In this document: piece by piece, positions 1 to 10,410 of the stretch
Position numbering within the stretch: position 1 is the first letter of the stretch
How the letters are laid out: every line of letters starts with the position of its first letter
Source of the DNA: Linanthus parryae
Lineage: Eukaryota > Streptophyta > Magnoliopsida > Ericales > Polemoniaceae
Assembly: GCA_023055425.1 (NCBI GenBank)
Contig: JALGPY010000034.1
Location: forward strand, 1,054,001 to 1,118,000
Direction of reading: 5' to 3'
DNA length: 64,000 nt
Program-made: the position numbers and the translations under genes
Notes under the pieces: generated by a model
The model's input: only the letters and a program-made list of their open reading frames with translations
Databases searched by the model: none
What the model was told of the DNA's origin: nothing

Positions 1-54
1 ATATTCATTTGTCATCAGGTTTTTTTTATGCACCATAATTGTCACATAGAATTC

Positions 55-350
55 CCACAATTAGAAAACATATATCAAGTTTCTCATGGATCCATAATCA
101 GTTCATTTATATAATAAAGAGCACAAGTAAAAGTGCATATATGAGGACCTGAAGGAACAACAATAGAAGAAAGAAGCCATACTCGTCTCACCTTTAGCGA
201 AGAAACACTTCACTGCTACTCTTTCTTCAATCTCTCTTCTTCGTCTTCGTTTTCAGGAGAAGATGCATTTCCTTTCCAATTGAGTCGAAACTGCGGGGGG
301 TTAGGGTTTCAAATGCTCTCTCTCTCTGTGTGTAGCTCGTGTTGTGACTT
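55..350 (-). pseudogene. F-box gene remnant: 3' flank fused to 5' end
   Basis: Positions 62-150 resemble the sequence that lies downstream of the other F-box genes in this window (for example 13197-13265: 'ggatccataatcagttca' followed by 'gagcacaagtaaa'). Positions 180-350 resemble their 5' end (for example 15000-15130), with the same TTC-rich N-terminal coding stretch and 'gatgcatttcc', then a telo-box and 'aaatgctctctc'. About 1.1 kb of coding sequence that should lie between is absent. This is therefore a deletion remnant of a minus-strand F-box copy, not a gene. Confident on the homology, less on the exact breakpoints. Confidence 0.6.
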
Positions 351-411
351 ACACTCGATCGAACCGACTGCGTCTTCCAAGGATAGTTTTAGAGAAAAAA
401 CACACCGTCCC

Positions 412-606
412 ACCTCTTTTTTTCACTGAATCACTTTGACCCGATAATTTGGATAACAAAATTTTATAATTTTTAGATAATTTTTTAGAAGTGTTATAGA
501 GTAAAAACTCTTATTTTATAATATAATAAAAAAAATTATCAAACGCTGTATCATTTTTTATCCAAATTACCGGGTCAAAGTGACCCAGTTATGAGTGAAA
601 AAAGTC
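412..606. mobile_element. Short inverted-repeat (MITE-like) element
   Basis: The left arm (about 417-462) reads 'tttttcactgaatcacttt', 'gacccgataatttggataa'. The right arm (about 563-606), reverse-complemented, gives the same series with 'tttgacccggtaatttggataa'. The centre is very AT-rich. The paired arms of about 40 bp and total length near 190 bp fit a small non-autonomous DNA element. No target duplication was resolved, so the class is open. Confidence 0.6.
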
Positions 607-2159
607 AAAATGATGCATTTCAGTTGGGACAGAGAGGTATTCATTTTCCGCATGTGTTTGAACTTTTCTGAATTTGGCCCCTTCATTATTTTGATTACGT
701 GTCACCACTTGGTTGGATAGTTTTGATAATTCGGGTTCTCAATTTGTCATCGACCAGAAAGTATCTTTGATGACATGTCATCTACTTATGTCGTGTCACT
801 TTTTTTCAAATTTTTGATCGATTTTTTGTCCCCCCAACACACGCCATACATACAGATATACATAGAGAGACCATGTGTCACCACCATTATCTCGTAAATT
901 TTACAAGTGGGTGTCTTTTTATATCGACAAATATTGTTCTGCCGTTTTGTAAGATCCGCATACCCTTATTTAGCCAAAAGTACATACACAAATTGAAGAT
1001 ACTAAATGAACACTTACAGTTAAACATGTGGATTAAAGAGGCCAATTGTATCTTTAGTGTGGTATGACTTTGTTATACCCTTTAAGTACCTAATTGTGTT
1101 GATTGCACGTTTGGTTTTCCGGACTACTTGGGTTGGGTTGGGTTGGGTTGGATTTAATTGGATTAAAAAAATTGGATAGGATTTGATTTTTTTTTTAGGG
1201 AAAGATAGGATTTGATTTGATTAGTTGGAAATAATTAATAATTTGTTTGATTTTGTACAATTTTAATTCATCATCAAGGTACAAATAGTCCAACTCAAGG
1301 GAGATTAATTTGAAGTATTAAACACCATCGTTTCCTCGTTTAATATATGTATTAAATTTAGTCATGAACAACCAAACATAGTATTAACTCATACATAAAC
1401 TATATTTAGTCAAATCCCAACTAATACCGTAGAAAACCAAACATATCTTTTAGTACTGAATTGTATGGTTAGTATCCTGTGATTTCCTTTTGAGAAGTTA
1501 AACGTACCCTTTCCAAAATCACGGCAATGCATATCTAATGTATAACGAACAGTCAAGTAAACTTTATCCGATAGACAATCTCCATGTTCTGACTATTCCA
1601 ACCCAAACTCTGCGACCTTCCAAGCTAGATTCAAAACACCCGGGGTCTGCGACCTTCCAAGCTAGATTCAAAACACCCGGGGTCTAAATCTCATATTCGC
1701 GTAATGCAAGATTGCAAACCGGGATCTCTTTCTTTCGATACATTATGGGAAGAGATGATCCAACATTAATATTCTATTTTAGTTTAAAGATTTTTGTTTC
1801 GAATTTTTTATAAATCGCATTGAAAAAATTGGATATGTATCTATTAAAGCAGTAAAACATTATGATTTCGAAGGTGGGGCACCTGGAGCACAAGGCAACC
1901 ACGCTTACAAGTTGGTCTCTTTGGTAGTGCAACGAGTTCAATCAGAGCTTGGAATAATGATGCTCACTCGCTAAAAAGAAAGCAACATACACATACAATG
2001 TAACTTATTCCGAACACTACAACAGTTTCAACAGGTTTGAGTGCAAGACAACAACCAGATGTTCAGAACATAAGCGGGAAACAACAGTTTCAGAGTTTTT
2101 ACACACAAACAACTACAAGCTAATATTGGAGTTTACAAGCTTCACACATCAAAATATCC
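607..2159. other. Intergenic, no gene; upstream repeat region
   Basis: No convincing gene was seen. About 1105-1450 carries an imperfect inverted pair ('cgtttggttttccgg' on the left and 'tagaaaaccaaacat' on the right). Its middle resembles 9300-9440 and 30150-30370, which lie upstream of other F-box copies, so it probably duplicated with the array. The GGGTT run at 1130-1150 is a simple repeat. The short open frame at 873-1067 has no recognisable content. Confidence 0.5.
1610..1683. repeat. 37-bp perfect tandem duplication
   Basis: The unit beginning 'ctgcgaccttccaagc' and ending 'cacccggggt' occurs twice back to back without a visible mismatch. It lies in non-coding DNA; a recent slippage or repair duplication is the simple explanation. 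Confidence 0.9.
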
Positions 2160-2287
2160 AAGCTAGATTAGATGTCCCCCGAAGATTCAGAACTGGAGAC
2201 AGAACAAGGAAATAGCTGGACATCGCCGTACCAGAGACATTTACTGGAAAAGCTTCCAAGGATGAATCCACAAACTCCTGCTACATG
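2160..2287 (-). other. Candidate 3' UTR exon of F-box pseudogene 3160-3905
   Basis: This block resembles 10280-10410, 16350-16494, 27430-27606 and 59570-59716. On the minus strand each of the first three starts just after a pyrimidine-rich acceptor ending in CAG (here 'gttttcag'). Read with the splice donor next to the stop codon of the F-box copies, it looks like a separate 3' UTR exon. The far end is unknown and there is no RNA evidence. Confidence 0.45.
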
Positions 2288-3159
2288 CTGAAAACATAGA
2301 AGAATATGAGAAAAATTAGTTGGAAGTTACCGAAATAAAGTTGAAATAAGTTAGCAAGAATGGTTCAGAACCAAAGTCTCTCTGTAAGAAAACAGCTAAA
2401 TCTGTTCAAAGTTCACCACCCACAAGTATCGTATTCGGATTGCATGTTGTGGGCAACGGTGAACTTACAGTTAAAGCACTGCAGTAATCTTAGTTAGTGG
2501 TGCTGCAATCTGCTTCATGATCAGACTACAACTTAAGCATGTATTTGAGGCTAAATGCTTAGGGCAGCCATGGATTCAGATAATAAGATGTGAGTGAATT
2601 CTTAACTATTTCATTAACTCAGCTGACAGGGTGCTGCTTTCAGTTTCACGAGCAAAATACATTCAGCGTGTTTTCAAGCTAAGTTTTAAAAAAATTCCAG
2701 CAAAAGCCACACCGAATGCAACACAAAAATTAACATTCAAATAGTCCCCAATCACGGCCCAAATCTGCAGGTCTCTCTCCAAACAAACATGCACGGTACC
2801 TGAAACAAACTTTTACTGTCAACTAGACGTATATAGCTTTATGTACCATTACACCATCATCAAGTTTCATCATGTACTTGAAAGTAGTATAAGAAATGCA
2901 TTTATAATATACTTCAAGTAATTGACAGGATGGTGGTAGTATGCACGATACAAATCAGGAAATACAATACACATACCAGTGGCAGGCAAAGATAACCAAT
3001 TTTATTTCTAAAATTTTAGATGAAGATGGGATATATCAAAATACTACAATTGATTTTGTGAACACTTAATCAATACCAGTGGCAGGAATTGTAGTATTGA
3101 TTCGTTAAGTGATGGACGAGTAAACATTTAGACAAAGATAACCAGTCCTTTACTACCTG
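2288..3159 (-). other. Candidate 3' UTR intron / flank of the first F-box pseudogene
   Basis: No coding content was seen. The order of similarity blocks (2300-2480 to 16500-16680; 2760-2960 to 16800-16990) matches the flank of the intact gene at 18834, so this piece belongs to a duplicated unit. Confidence 0.45.
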
Positions 3160-3905
3160 TTAGTTAAGTGATGCAAGGCTCTCACCGTAAGTGAAGGTCT
3201 CCCATACAGATTCGACGTCACAGGACTTTCTGGTCTCCTTGTTCTCTGGATCATACAGGTACAAAGAGGCGTCCGGAGAGCTGTACAAGAGTATCAACAC
3301 CACAACACGTGTAACCTGGACGGGACAGTCTATACGTAAGTATATTAGATCATGAGTGACTGGCACCACCACAATCATTGAACACCCACACATCAACCTC
3401 ACTATACGGCATACCAGAACCAACAGTAAATATGGAAAGAGAGTAGTAAAATGATGGTCAACCAAGTCCGGGCGGGACAGCATCTCAATCCGTTGAAACA
3501 CCTCATCAATTATGTCAACATATCGAATATTTCCAGGACAAGATTAAAGATATGGCCAGGAGGAAAGATAGCAATATGCCAAAACATGTACTGATTCACC
3601 CATGACCCTTGATGCAAAAAACTATAGCAACTGAAATCGATCTGATAAGCCATGGTTCTTCGGGTGTGTGTCCAAGCGCTGGTACTCCCTAATGCCCAAT
3701 CCTGATTTCATCTCCATACACTGTTTCTGGAGCTCGTATAAAGACTACTGCCTCTTTCAGACGATGGAGGGGAGTGGACTATGTAATACCAGAACTTAAA
3801 GACACACTGGAACTGCAACAGATACTTCACTGCCAACCTCACGAAGATCTCAACTATCGAATCGCCAGTCAAAAACCCCTCTCCGTTGTTTTAACCTCAC
3901 TCCTC
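3160..3905 (-). pseudogene. F-box/FBA pseudogene, internally deleted
   Basis: The minus strand carries a recognisable but decayed F-box piece (about 3769-3868, reading close to 'IVEIFVRLAVKYLLQF') and the C-terminal end of the FBA region (3160-3501, with 'QRIEM', 'LYLYDPEN' and the family-typical ending 'SLASLN'). Only about 270 bp separate the two parts where about 600 bp should lie, and the middle stretch around 3500-3600 (a decayed 'VNGYMHWH'-type block) runs out of frame. The donor consensus next to the stop is weakened here ('cag' reads 'cag' with changed neighbours). The copy cannot encode a functional receptor. A plus-strand F-box fragment at 3665-3721 lies inside it and is described separately. 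Confidence 0.8.
3660..3870. repeat. Foldback of two opposed F-box fragments, copy 1
   Basis: Positions 3665-3721 on the plus strand read as an F-box helix piece ('CVSKRWYSLMPNPDFISIH'). About 50 bases later, 3769-3868 encode the overlapping F-box piece on the minus strand. The shared part (around the SK-W-YSL motif) forms an imperfect inverted repeat. The same arrangement recurs at 4930-5130. Confidence 0.7.
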
Positions 3906-4929
3906 CGTAGAGTACCTGAATGGATTGATATGCAAATTTATCAATGAATGGGACGTAATTAAAAAAGCCACAAATTAATCGGGGAAAAGAAAGCTAGACT
4001 GATGAATCCAGCAAGAGAGAGTTTTGATGTCAACAAAACTAGGTTGATATAATGTGGCCGCGCTTTCTACAAACAACCCACCCAACACTCTCCCATTTAC
4101 ACAGACCTCCAGTTTAACTTGAAAAGCAAATAGGTACAACACCACAAAAGCCAATTTGCTTTGAGAAACAAATAGGTACAACACAACAAAAGCCGATGGT
4201 AACTTCCAAATTTGACACATAATCTTCTTTGCCTCGTACAGATAAAAGAAACTTTTGCATGTAGTCCATCATGGCAGCTACAAAAACTCTAGTCAATGTG
4301 CTCACTGATTTCAACCCGGCACAAAAAATAGTGTATTCGACTCAAGCCACCTGGACTATCTTTGCCATACGGTGAAAAATCTAGACATAAAACCCCCTTA
4401 ACTGGAACCCTGGCGAATAATAATGAAGCCAAACTAACAAATAGAGGGTTAGCTAATTCATTAATACGGGACCCCACTCAATTAGCATTTACGTATGAAG
4501 CATGAAGCAAAGCTCAACATTTGACCTTCAGGGCTAAACTAAACGGGAGCAAAAATGTATACTACCTAGAGTTTGGGCATCACCACAGCAGCCAATTAGA
4601 TCAACACTCATCTTAACCAAGCAATGAAACTCACAAACACAAAACCAATGCCTCACCGGAGCCTCACTTCTATTTCACACCTACCCAGAGCACTACAAAA
4701 AAAGATTTTCATCGATACAAGTAGCAGGCACATGTAGGATAAACACAACGGAACCTCACTGACATTATTGTTGAGAAGTTCTTACTGAAATGTCATTGAT
4801 AAATGTTCATTTAAATGTTTAACCTCAATGGACAGTCCACAACACCACATCAACCTCACTATAGGACATACCAGAACCAGCAATAAATTTGCTACTGAAC
4901 TGGATCTGATTAGGTACATCCATGTTGTA
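3906..4929. other. Intergenic, no gene
   Basis: Nothing recognisable is encoded; short open frames on the minus strand have no family features. About 4127-4199 holds two imperfect copies of a roughly 42-bp unit containing 'caaataggtacaacac'. About 4850-4930 resembles 3387-3420 and 3620-3660, the flank of the first foldback. Confidence 0.5.
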
Positions 4930-5130
4930 CGGGTGTGTGTGTGTCCAAGCTCTGGTATTCACTAATTCTCAATCCTAGTTTCACCGCCATGCCCTCAGAC
5001 AACAAAAAGATTGCATCTTTATGCGATCAAACTGTTTCTGGAACTCGTATAACGGAGATGGAGGAGAGAGGATTAGAGAATACCAGAAGTTGGAGACACA
5101 CTCGAACCGCGTCGAAGATCTCAACTATCA
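4930..5130. repeat. Foldback of two opposed F-box fragments, copy 2
   Basis: Plus-strand 4937-4990 reads 'CVSKLWYSLILNPSF', and minus-strand 5060-5129 reads an F-box piece beginning 'IVEIF'. Both halves and the linker ('ctgtttctggaactcgtata') match the copy at 3660-3870, so the composite was made once and then duplicated with its flanks. Confidence 0.7.
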
Positions 5131-5179
5131 AAATGTATTTGAAAATGTATTCAATTTTGAAATACAATTTCCCAAAATT

Positions 5180-7772
5180 ACCGTGGCTGAGCCACCTCCA
5201 AAGTAGCACAAATCTCAGGATCTTCCCTAACCAACATGTCTAACATCAAAAGGGAACTGTTACTGTCACTAGAAGTTTAGTATCTTTATCTACCATTTTT
5301 TCTTACATCATCAACACATTACATACTAAGTATACACAAGAAAATGCATTGATACCATAGTTCCCTTTTTCGCAGGATCTTACTATACACGATACATAGG
5401 TTAAGATACAGTATAATAAGCCAACCAGTAGGTATGAACCTGTGACACAAACCAGTAGGTATGAACCTATAAATATGTCTGTATCAAGAACAAACAGTAT
5501 ACTGGCTACATGTTACGTATCTGATCAGTGTGGGTACACCGCAGAGGGCGGATTCAAAACACCAAAAATGTTCATTAGAGTATTATTAAATAAAAAATAA
5601 AAGGAAATGGGAAATTCATTATACTTTGTTAGACAGCTGGAGTGATATAGAGAGAGGGGTGGAGTGGACTTTACCCACTGGAGAGAACAGAAATAAAACA
5701 GAGGCAGCAATTACTGCTGTTCGACTTGGAGGTAGGAACGGCGGTTTCCGGCCTCCGGCGAAGATCCAACAATGAAGCCAACTTTGTTTCAGCTCCACTC
5801 CCGGGGGCTTGCTCCTGGGTAGATACTCCCCCTAAATAGCTTTTCTTACTTCCCCCATATCGCTTATTTTGATATTTACGTGATCCATATATTACTGTTA
5901 TCTTCGATGTCGATGATACTCTAGTGCACGGGAATGGTGTGTGTCTGTATGAGTTTATCCCATTACTATTGTTATAGTGGAAGTTCTGATTCATACTACT
6001 TTCTCTATCTAAACTCCTATATGCTTCCGTAAAAAAAATGGTTTACTTGGGCTTCAAAAAGAGCTGGAAATCCATGTATTCCATATATAACCATATAATT
6101 TGTTGAAAATGCATTCATTACATAAGCTGGTTATGCCATTCCATTCATTGCACAACTTCAGAATAGATGGATCCTTGTTACAAACACACATATATCCATT
6201 TACACTAGCCTGAAGGATGGTTGTATCTTTACATGCACAATAACAATATGATATACCACACAAGAAAACAGAGTTCCAATACATGGTACTAATAGCATTA
6301 TAACAACTATTACGATACGCACTATTCGGCAGGTTTCAATGAATACAATTCTACTCCCTGAAGAGAAGATTGCAAAAATTTCACTTTGAGGACGACACAA
6401 GCAATGAAATTCACGAAACTGGATTCAGACCCCGTGTCTACCTCCCTTCAATATTGAGCTTTAGCACATTTTCATCACTGCACGCTAAAAATAGTCAGCA
6501 TGCCACATATAAGCTGCTCTTCCTCCAACTATTTTATTAATTGTTAGTAATTAAAAATTCCATGTGGGATCCAAGTTTCTAAATTTTTTATTACAGCTCA
6601 GTTGATGATTATCTGATGTCGGGTTGATCTTTCCCGAAAAATTGGCATGTACTTTAAAAGAAAATTGTGATGTTTCTTCTCTTTTTTTGTCTTCATTTCG
6701 TCTGTATAACCTAAACTTTTTAATTCTCTTTCATATTTCATCCACTCTTGGAAAATTGAAAAGTTCATCAGGCCAGAGATATCAAGAGGAAGAAAACATT
6801 ATCTATTGAGTATTTATGTGAGAAACACCTGTTTTGTTTGAAAGGCTTTCACACTCAATGTTTTCTCTCTTTGAGGTTGCATAAAGCTCTTCTTTACTCA
6901 TATGAAACTATCTCAGATATTACAGTTCCATTCCTAAATTCATTGTAAATACTTATCTCTATCGCAGTAGCACCTAATATGAAATTTCAAGATAAGCATC
7001 TAAAAGTGTGGTATTTTGAAGGTTTCAACTTTTTTTTTTCGATTCAACGGAATTTTTTTTTTTTTTTTTTTTTTTAACAAGTCTTTGCGAATACAATTTC
7101 TTCCATATTGAGGCTAACTTTTTGACCATTTTTCTCTTTCAATGGTTGTGTCTGGCTAATAAGATGTGCAAATTCGTCGTCTGCAAAGGGGAAAACATTC
7201 CTTTCATTTGAAGTAAACATTACTTATTGATGTATCCAACAAGACAAACACATAAATCAGAGATTTGATCACAGCAAAAAAGGGAAGGATGTTGTCTTTA
7301 ACATGCAACTGACTCAAGTTACTGAGGGAGGTGGTTATAGGTATTCGTGGGGATGTTATTGTTATTCATAATTTGCAAGCTAATTTTATACGAAACAAAA
7401 AAGCTCATCGGTAGCGTATTCCTATTAATGACCCCATTTTTTTCCTACTTAAGCAAATACATACTTGATCTTCGTTATTAAGAAGGGCCGTTTTGAATTG
7501 CTCTTGATAATCTTCATATTATACTTAACCCATCAATATTGATAGTTTATCATGTCTTTTTCATTCAACGAGAGGATGCTCATCAAATTTCCACGATGGA
7601 AGTGGATTTGACATGACTGTTAGAGAACGTACAAAGCTTCTCTTGGATCCATAAACAGTTCAATTATATGAAGCGTACAAGTAAACTGCATAAGTAAAAC
7701 AAGGGCTATCTTGAAAAATAATATTACCATACATTTATATAAAAACCCCTAACATGGATATAACTAGTAATT
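5180..7772 (-). other. Duplicated downstream region (candidate 3' UTR intron) of F-box pseudogene 7780-9024
   Basis: Similarity blocks occur in the same order as in the region below the intact gene at 18834: 5182-5520 matches 16785-17150, 6500-6960 matches 17560-18060, and 7200-7770 matches 18240-18825. A 150-bp block at 5690-5840 recurs at 62485-62620. Poly-T runs lie around 7030-7077. No protein-coding gene was recognised. Confidence 0.5.
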
Positions 7773-7779
7773 TACCTGA

Positions 7780-9024
7780 TTAGTTAAGTGATGCAAGGCT
7801 CTCACTGTATAGGAAGGTATGCATTCCGTTGTCTTTTTTCCAGAAATTCTTGGTATTCCCAGTCTCTGGATCATACAAGTAGGAAGAACAGTCACGATCC
7901 TTCCACAAGAGGATCAAATCGAAGTTATCCTTTCGGTAAAATCCTACAGCCAATCTAATCTTAAAGGATGGTTTACAAGTGAGTAGTTTAGACCAGGAGT
8001 GATTGGCACCACCGCAATCACTCGTCACCCACACAACAACCTCATCATAGGAACTATGAGAACCAGTCCGCTCGTGGGCAAATACAGCAAGAGATCCTTT
8101 GTAGGATGTAAGGTGACAATAGTCACAGGCAGGACTGGATGGAAGCTCAATCCTTTCAAAGACCTCGTCATTCATGTTATAGCTTAAATGTACATATCTT
8201 CTCGGTCAAAACTTATACCGATGTCATCTCCGCTTCTGAAATCACTACAATGAAGGATATCTACAACCCAATGTATGTACCCATTCACACATGAGAAGCC
8301 ACGGAAGCTACTGCAATCACTGGAATCTCTTATCACGATCCGATAAGGGACATGTACATTCTTCTCCAGCCATGAACTAGTAGCAGTAGAGAACACATTG
8401 ATCTGTGACCTGGTCTCTTCTGCTTCTTTGACAATCGGTCTAATCTATGCAATCTTAAAAGCATTTGTGACTGGATCGAAGTAAAATCCAGAGCCATACC
8501 AACCCTTTTCAATATTCGTCAGATCACCTCTAATAGGACCAACCATTGGAGCATCTCCAATTTTCCTAAGCTGTCTAGTGGCAGGGTTCCAAAGGGCATA
8601 CTTTTGCTGTGGGCGTTGTGAGAGAGATAAGCAAACCACTCCATTGAAACAACCCACAATTTCAACACGGTCCTCATCACAGGAAAATGCCATATGTTGA
8701 GTGACATTACCAATTCCTTTGAGGCCTAGCAAAAGCATTGCGATTACGGGGAGCAACATTTATCTTAGGCGAATATGATAAAAGAGTGACTTGGTTATTG
8801 GGGTGGCTGTGTGAAGAGTGCTGGGCGATGAAATTAGGAGAAATGATCAGTGAATTGCAGAACTTGGAGACGCACCTGAAGCGTAACAGAGACTTCACGG
8901 GCAGTCTGGCGAAGATCTCGACTATTTCATCTTCGGCTAAGTCTTTCTTCGATCTCTCTCCGTCTTCTTCTTCTTCAGGTGGGGCTGAACGAACAACAAG
9001 AGCTGTTGAAGAGGAAGATTCCAT
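7780..9024 (-). pseudogene. F-box/FBA pseudogene with two frameshifts and one stop
   Basis: The copy is complete in extent. Its N-terminus starts 'MESSSST' with an F-box ('LAEDEIVEIFARLPVKSLL'), then 'VGCFNGVVCLSLSQRP' and 'WNPATRQL', an FBA middle with 'FSTATSSW' and 'VNGYIHW', and the ending 'SLASLN'. There are three breaks: a frameshift with loss of part of the linker near 8740-8760, an in-frame TAG at about 8447 just after 'AFKIA', and a one-base loss near 8180 after 'DMYI'. It shares with the intact protein at 18834-20024 the unusual 'KFCNSLI' (Cys in place of the family Trp), so those two are sister copies. The donor site 'CAG|GTAA' follows the stop codon. Dead as a full-length receptor unless the breaks are assembly errors. 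Confidence 0.85.
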
Positions 9025-9079
9025 AATAGCTCGTCTCCTTCAGGCTTCAGAGAACAAGCATTTCCCGCTGTTGTGAATT

Positions 9080-9096
9080 TGGGGGTTCAGGGTTTC
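9080..9096 (-). promoter_or_regulatory. Degenerate telo-box upstream of F-box pseudogene
   Basis: The minus strand reads AAACCCTGAACCCCC, one base from the telo-box found upstream of the related copies, in the same context ('gagagcatttg' just upstream of it). Its role is inferred from the motif only. Confidence 0.35.
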
Positions 9097-9109
9097 AAAT
9101 GCTCTCTCC

Positions 9110-10279
9110 CTGATTCGGCAAGTTGTAGTTTTGCATTCAAAAGATGTCATGTTTGGTTAAAAGACACTTTTACCCCTCAATTTTGATGGAAAGACACTTT
9201 ATGCCCCTTCTATTTTAGAAAAAGACAATATTGCTCCTTTTGGTGCCAAACTTCAGGACCCTACCCCCCCCCCCCCCCCCCCCCCCCACTCTTTATGTTA
9301 TTCCATGCTCTTATGGATTCAATTGGACTTTTTGAATAGGATTGGAATGGATTAGTTGAACTGCAATGAATAATGTGTTTGGATCTTGCAGTATTAATTC
9401 AGCATTTAGTTACAATTAGTCCAATCCAGCTAATACCTCGGGTGAGAAAGGACTAATTCACTGACATAAAAGTAAGCTAGGTGCATGTTTCATGTTCTCA
9501 ATTTTCAAACTTCGAGGACATTGTGGCCGTCCAAGCTGGTTCAATGATCAATGGTAGATTCTAAAATCCTACAATGTACAGGATTGCAAATCGGTTTACC
9601 TCTTTCTTCAGGACCTTCAAGCAGAATACTGTCCAAGAAAGGTACATAAAACCTAAATTAATATTATCCTTTAGGATGAGTGTGGAGTAAGAATTCGTGG
9701 AGAACTTCATGATTCACAAGGTCACGCCGAAGCACATCAGTGACTAAATCCAATATTCGGATAGAAGGAAGCTTTTCAAAGTAGATTCTGCAATGGTCTT
9801 CAAAGCCGAGCCGACATGACTATAGATGTACTTTTGTTGCACTATCCCAAATCGAAAGGGAAGTTACTATGTACAATCCCAGACTCAGCGGGTGTCACCA
9901 ACATCTAGTGCACCCTTCCTGGTGCCTGACACGGACCACCCTATATTAGAGGGGCCAGTCCTGAGGCAGGCTTGGGTAGGTCCGGCCTCCTCTTAACACG
10001 TCGGGTCTAGGCCCCCTTACACCTCTGCATGAAACCTCACAAACCCTGGAGGCAACAAAGTGATGATTACGTAAATCAAACAGATCCACTTTCAAGCAAT
10101 TTTCACCAACATTTACCAAGTATTATAACAAAGGGGTGCCAAATGGTTCAAGTACAGGACAACAAACAGACAGTAGGGAACAGGAAGGCAGAGTACAAGG
10201 ATTTAAAGTAACACACAGACTGACAGACACAAAGCACAAGTTAATACTACAAAAACTAGCTTTTACACAACAAAAGATC
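9110..10279. other. Intergenic, no gene; duplicated upstream sequence
   Basis: About 9150-9260 ('aaaagacacttt' and 'acccc' phrases) resembles 15190-15330 and 20120-20230, upstream of other F-box copies. A run of about 25 C residues lies at 9264-9290. A GC-richer block at 9840-10025 looks like an old transposon piece but was not identified. The frame at 10029-10211 has no recognisable features. Confidence 0.45.
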
Positions 10280-10410
10280 CGGGGCTAAATTATATTTTCC
10301 CTCTAATGATGAGGCCAAAGCTGGAAGTCACAGCAGCACCGACAATTCATCTGTCAGCTTGCGAGATTGATAGATTCAACCGAAATCTGCAAACTTCTGC
10401 CTGCCCCTGA
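10280..10410 (-). other. Candidate 3' UTR exon of F-box pseudogene 13879-15050
   Basis: It matches the blocks at 2160-2287 and 27430-27606 and is preceded on the minus strand by an acceptor-like 'ctgttttcag'. It lies 3.5 kb below the stop codon of the pseudogene. Inferred from conservation only. Confidence 0.4.

Noticed and set aside
300..310. Interstitial telomere repeat
   Set aside because: Only one AAACCCTAA unit is present at each site; it is a promoter-type telo-box rather than telomeric DNA.
3975..4477. Overlapping short minus-strand frames
   Set aside because: No domain, no conserved copies, and partly built from a tandem repeat.
9264..9290. Possible assembly gap filler (poly-C)
   Set aside because: It cannot be told from a natural homopolymer without reads; not reported as a feature of its own.
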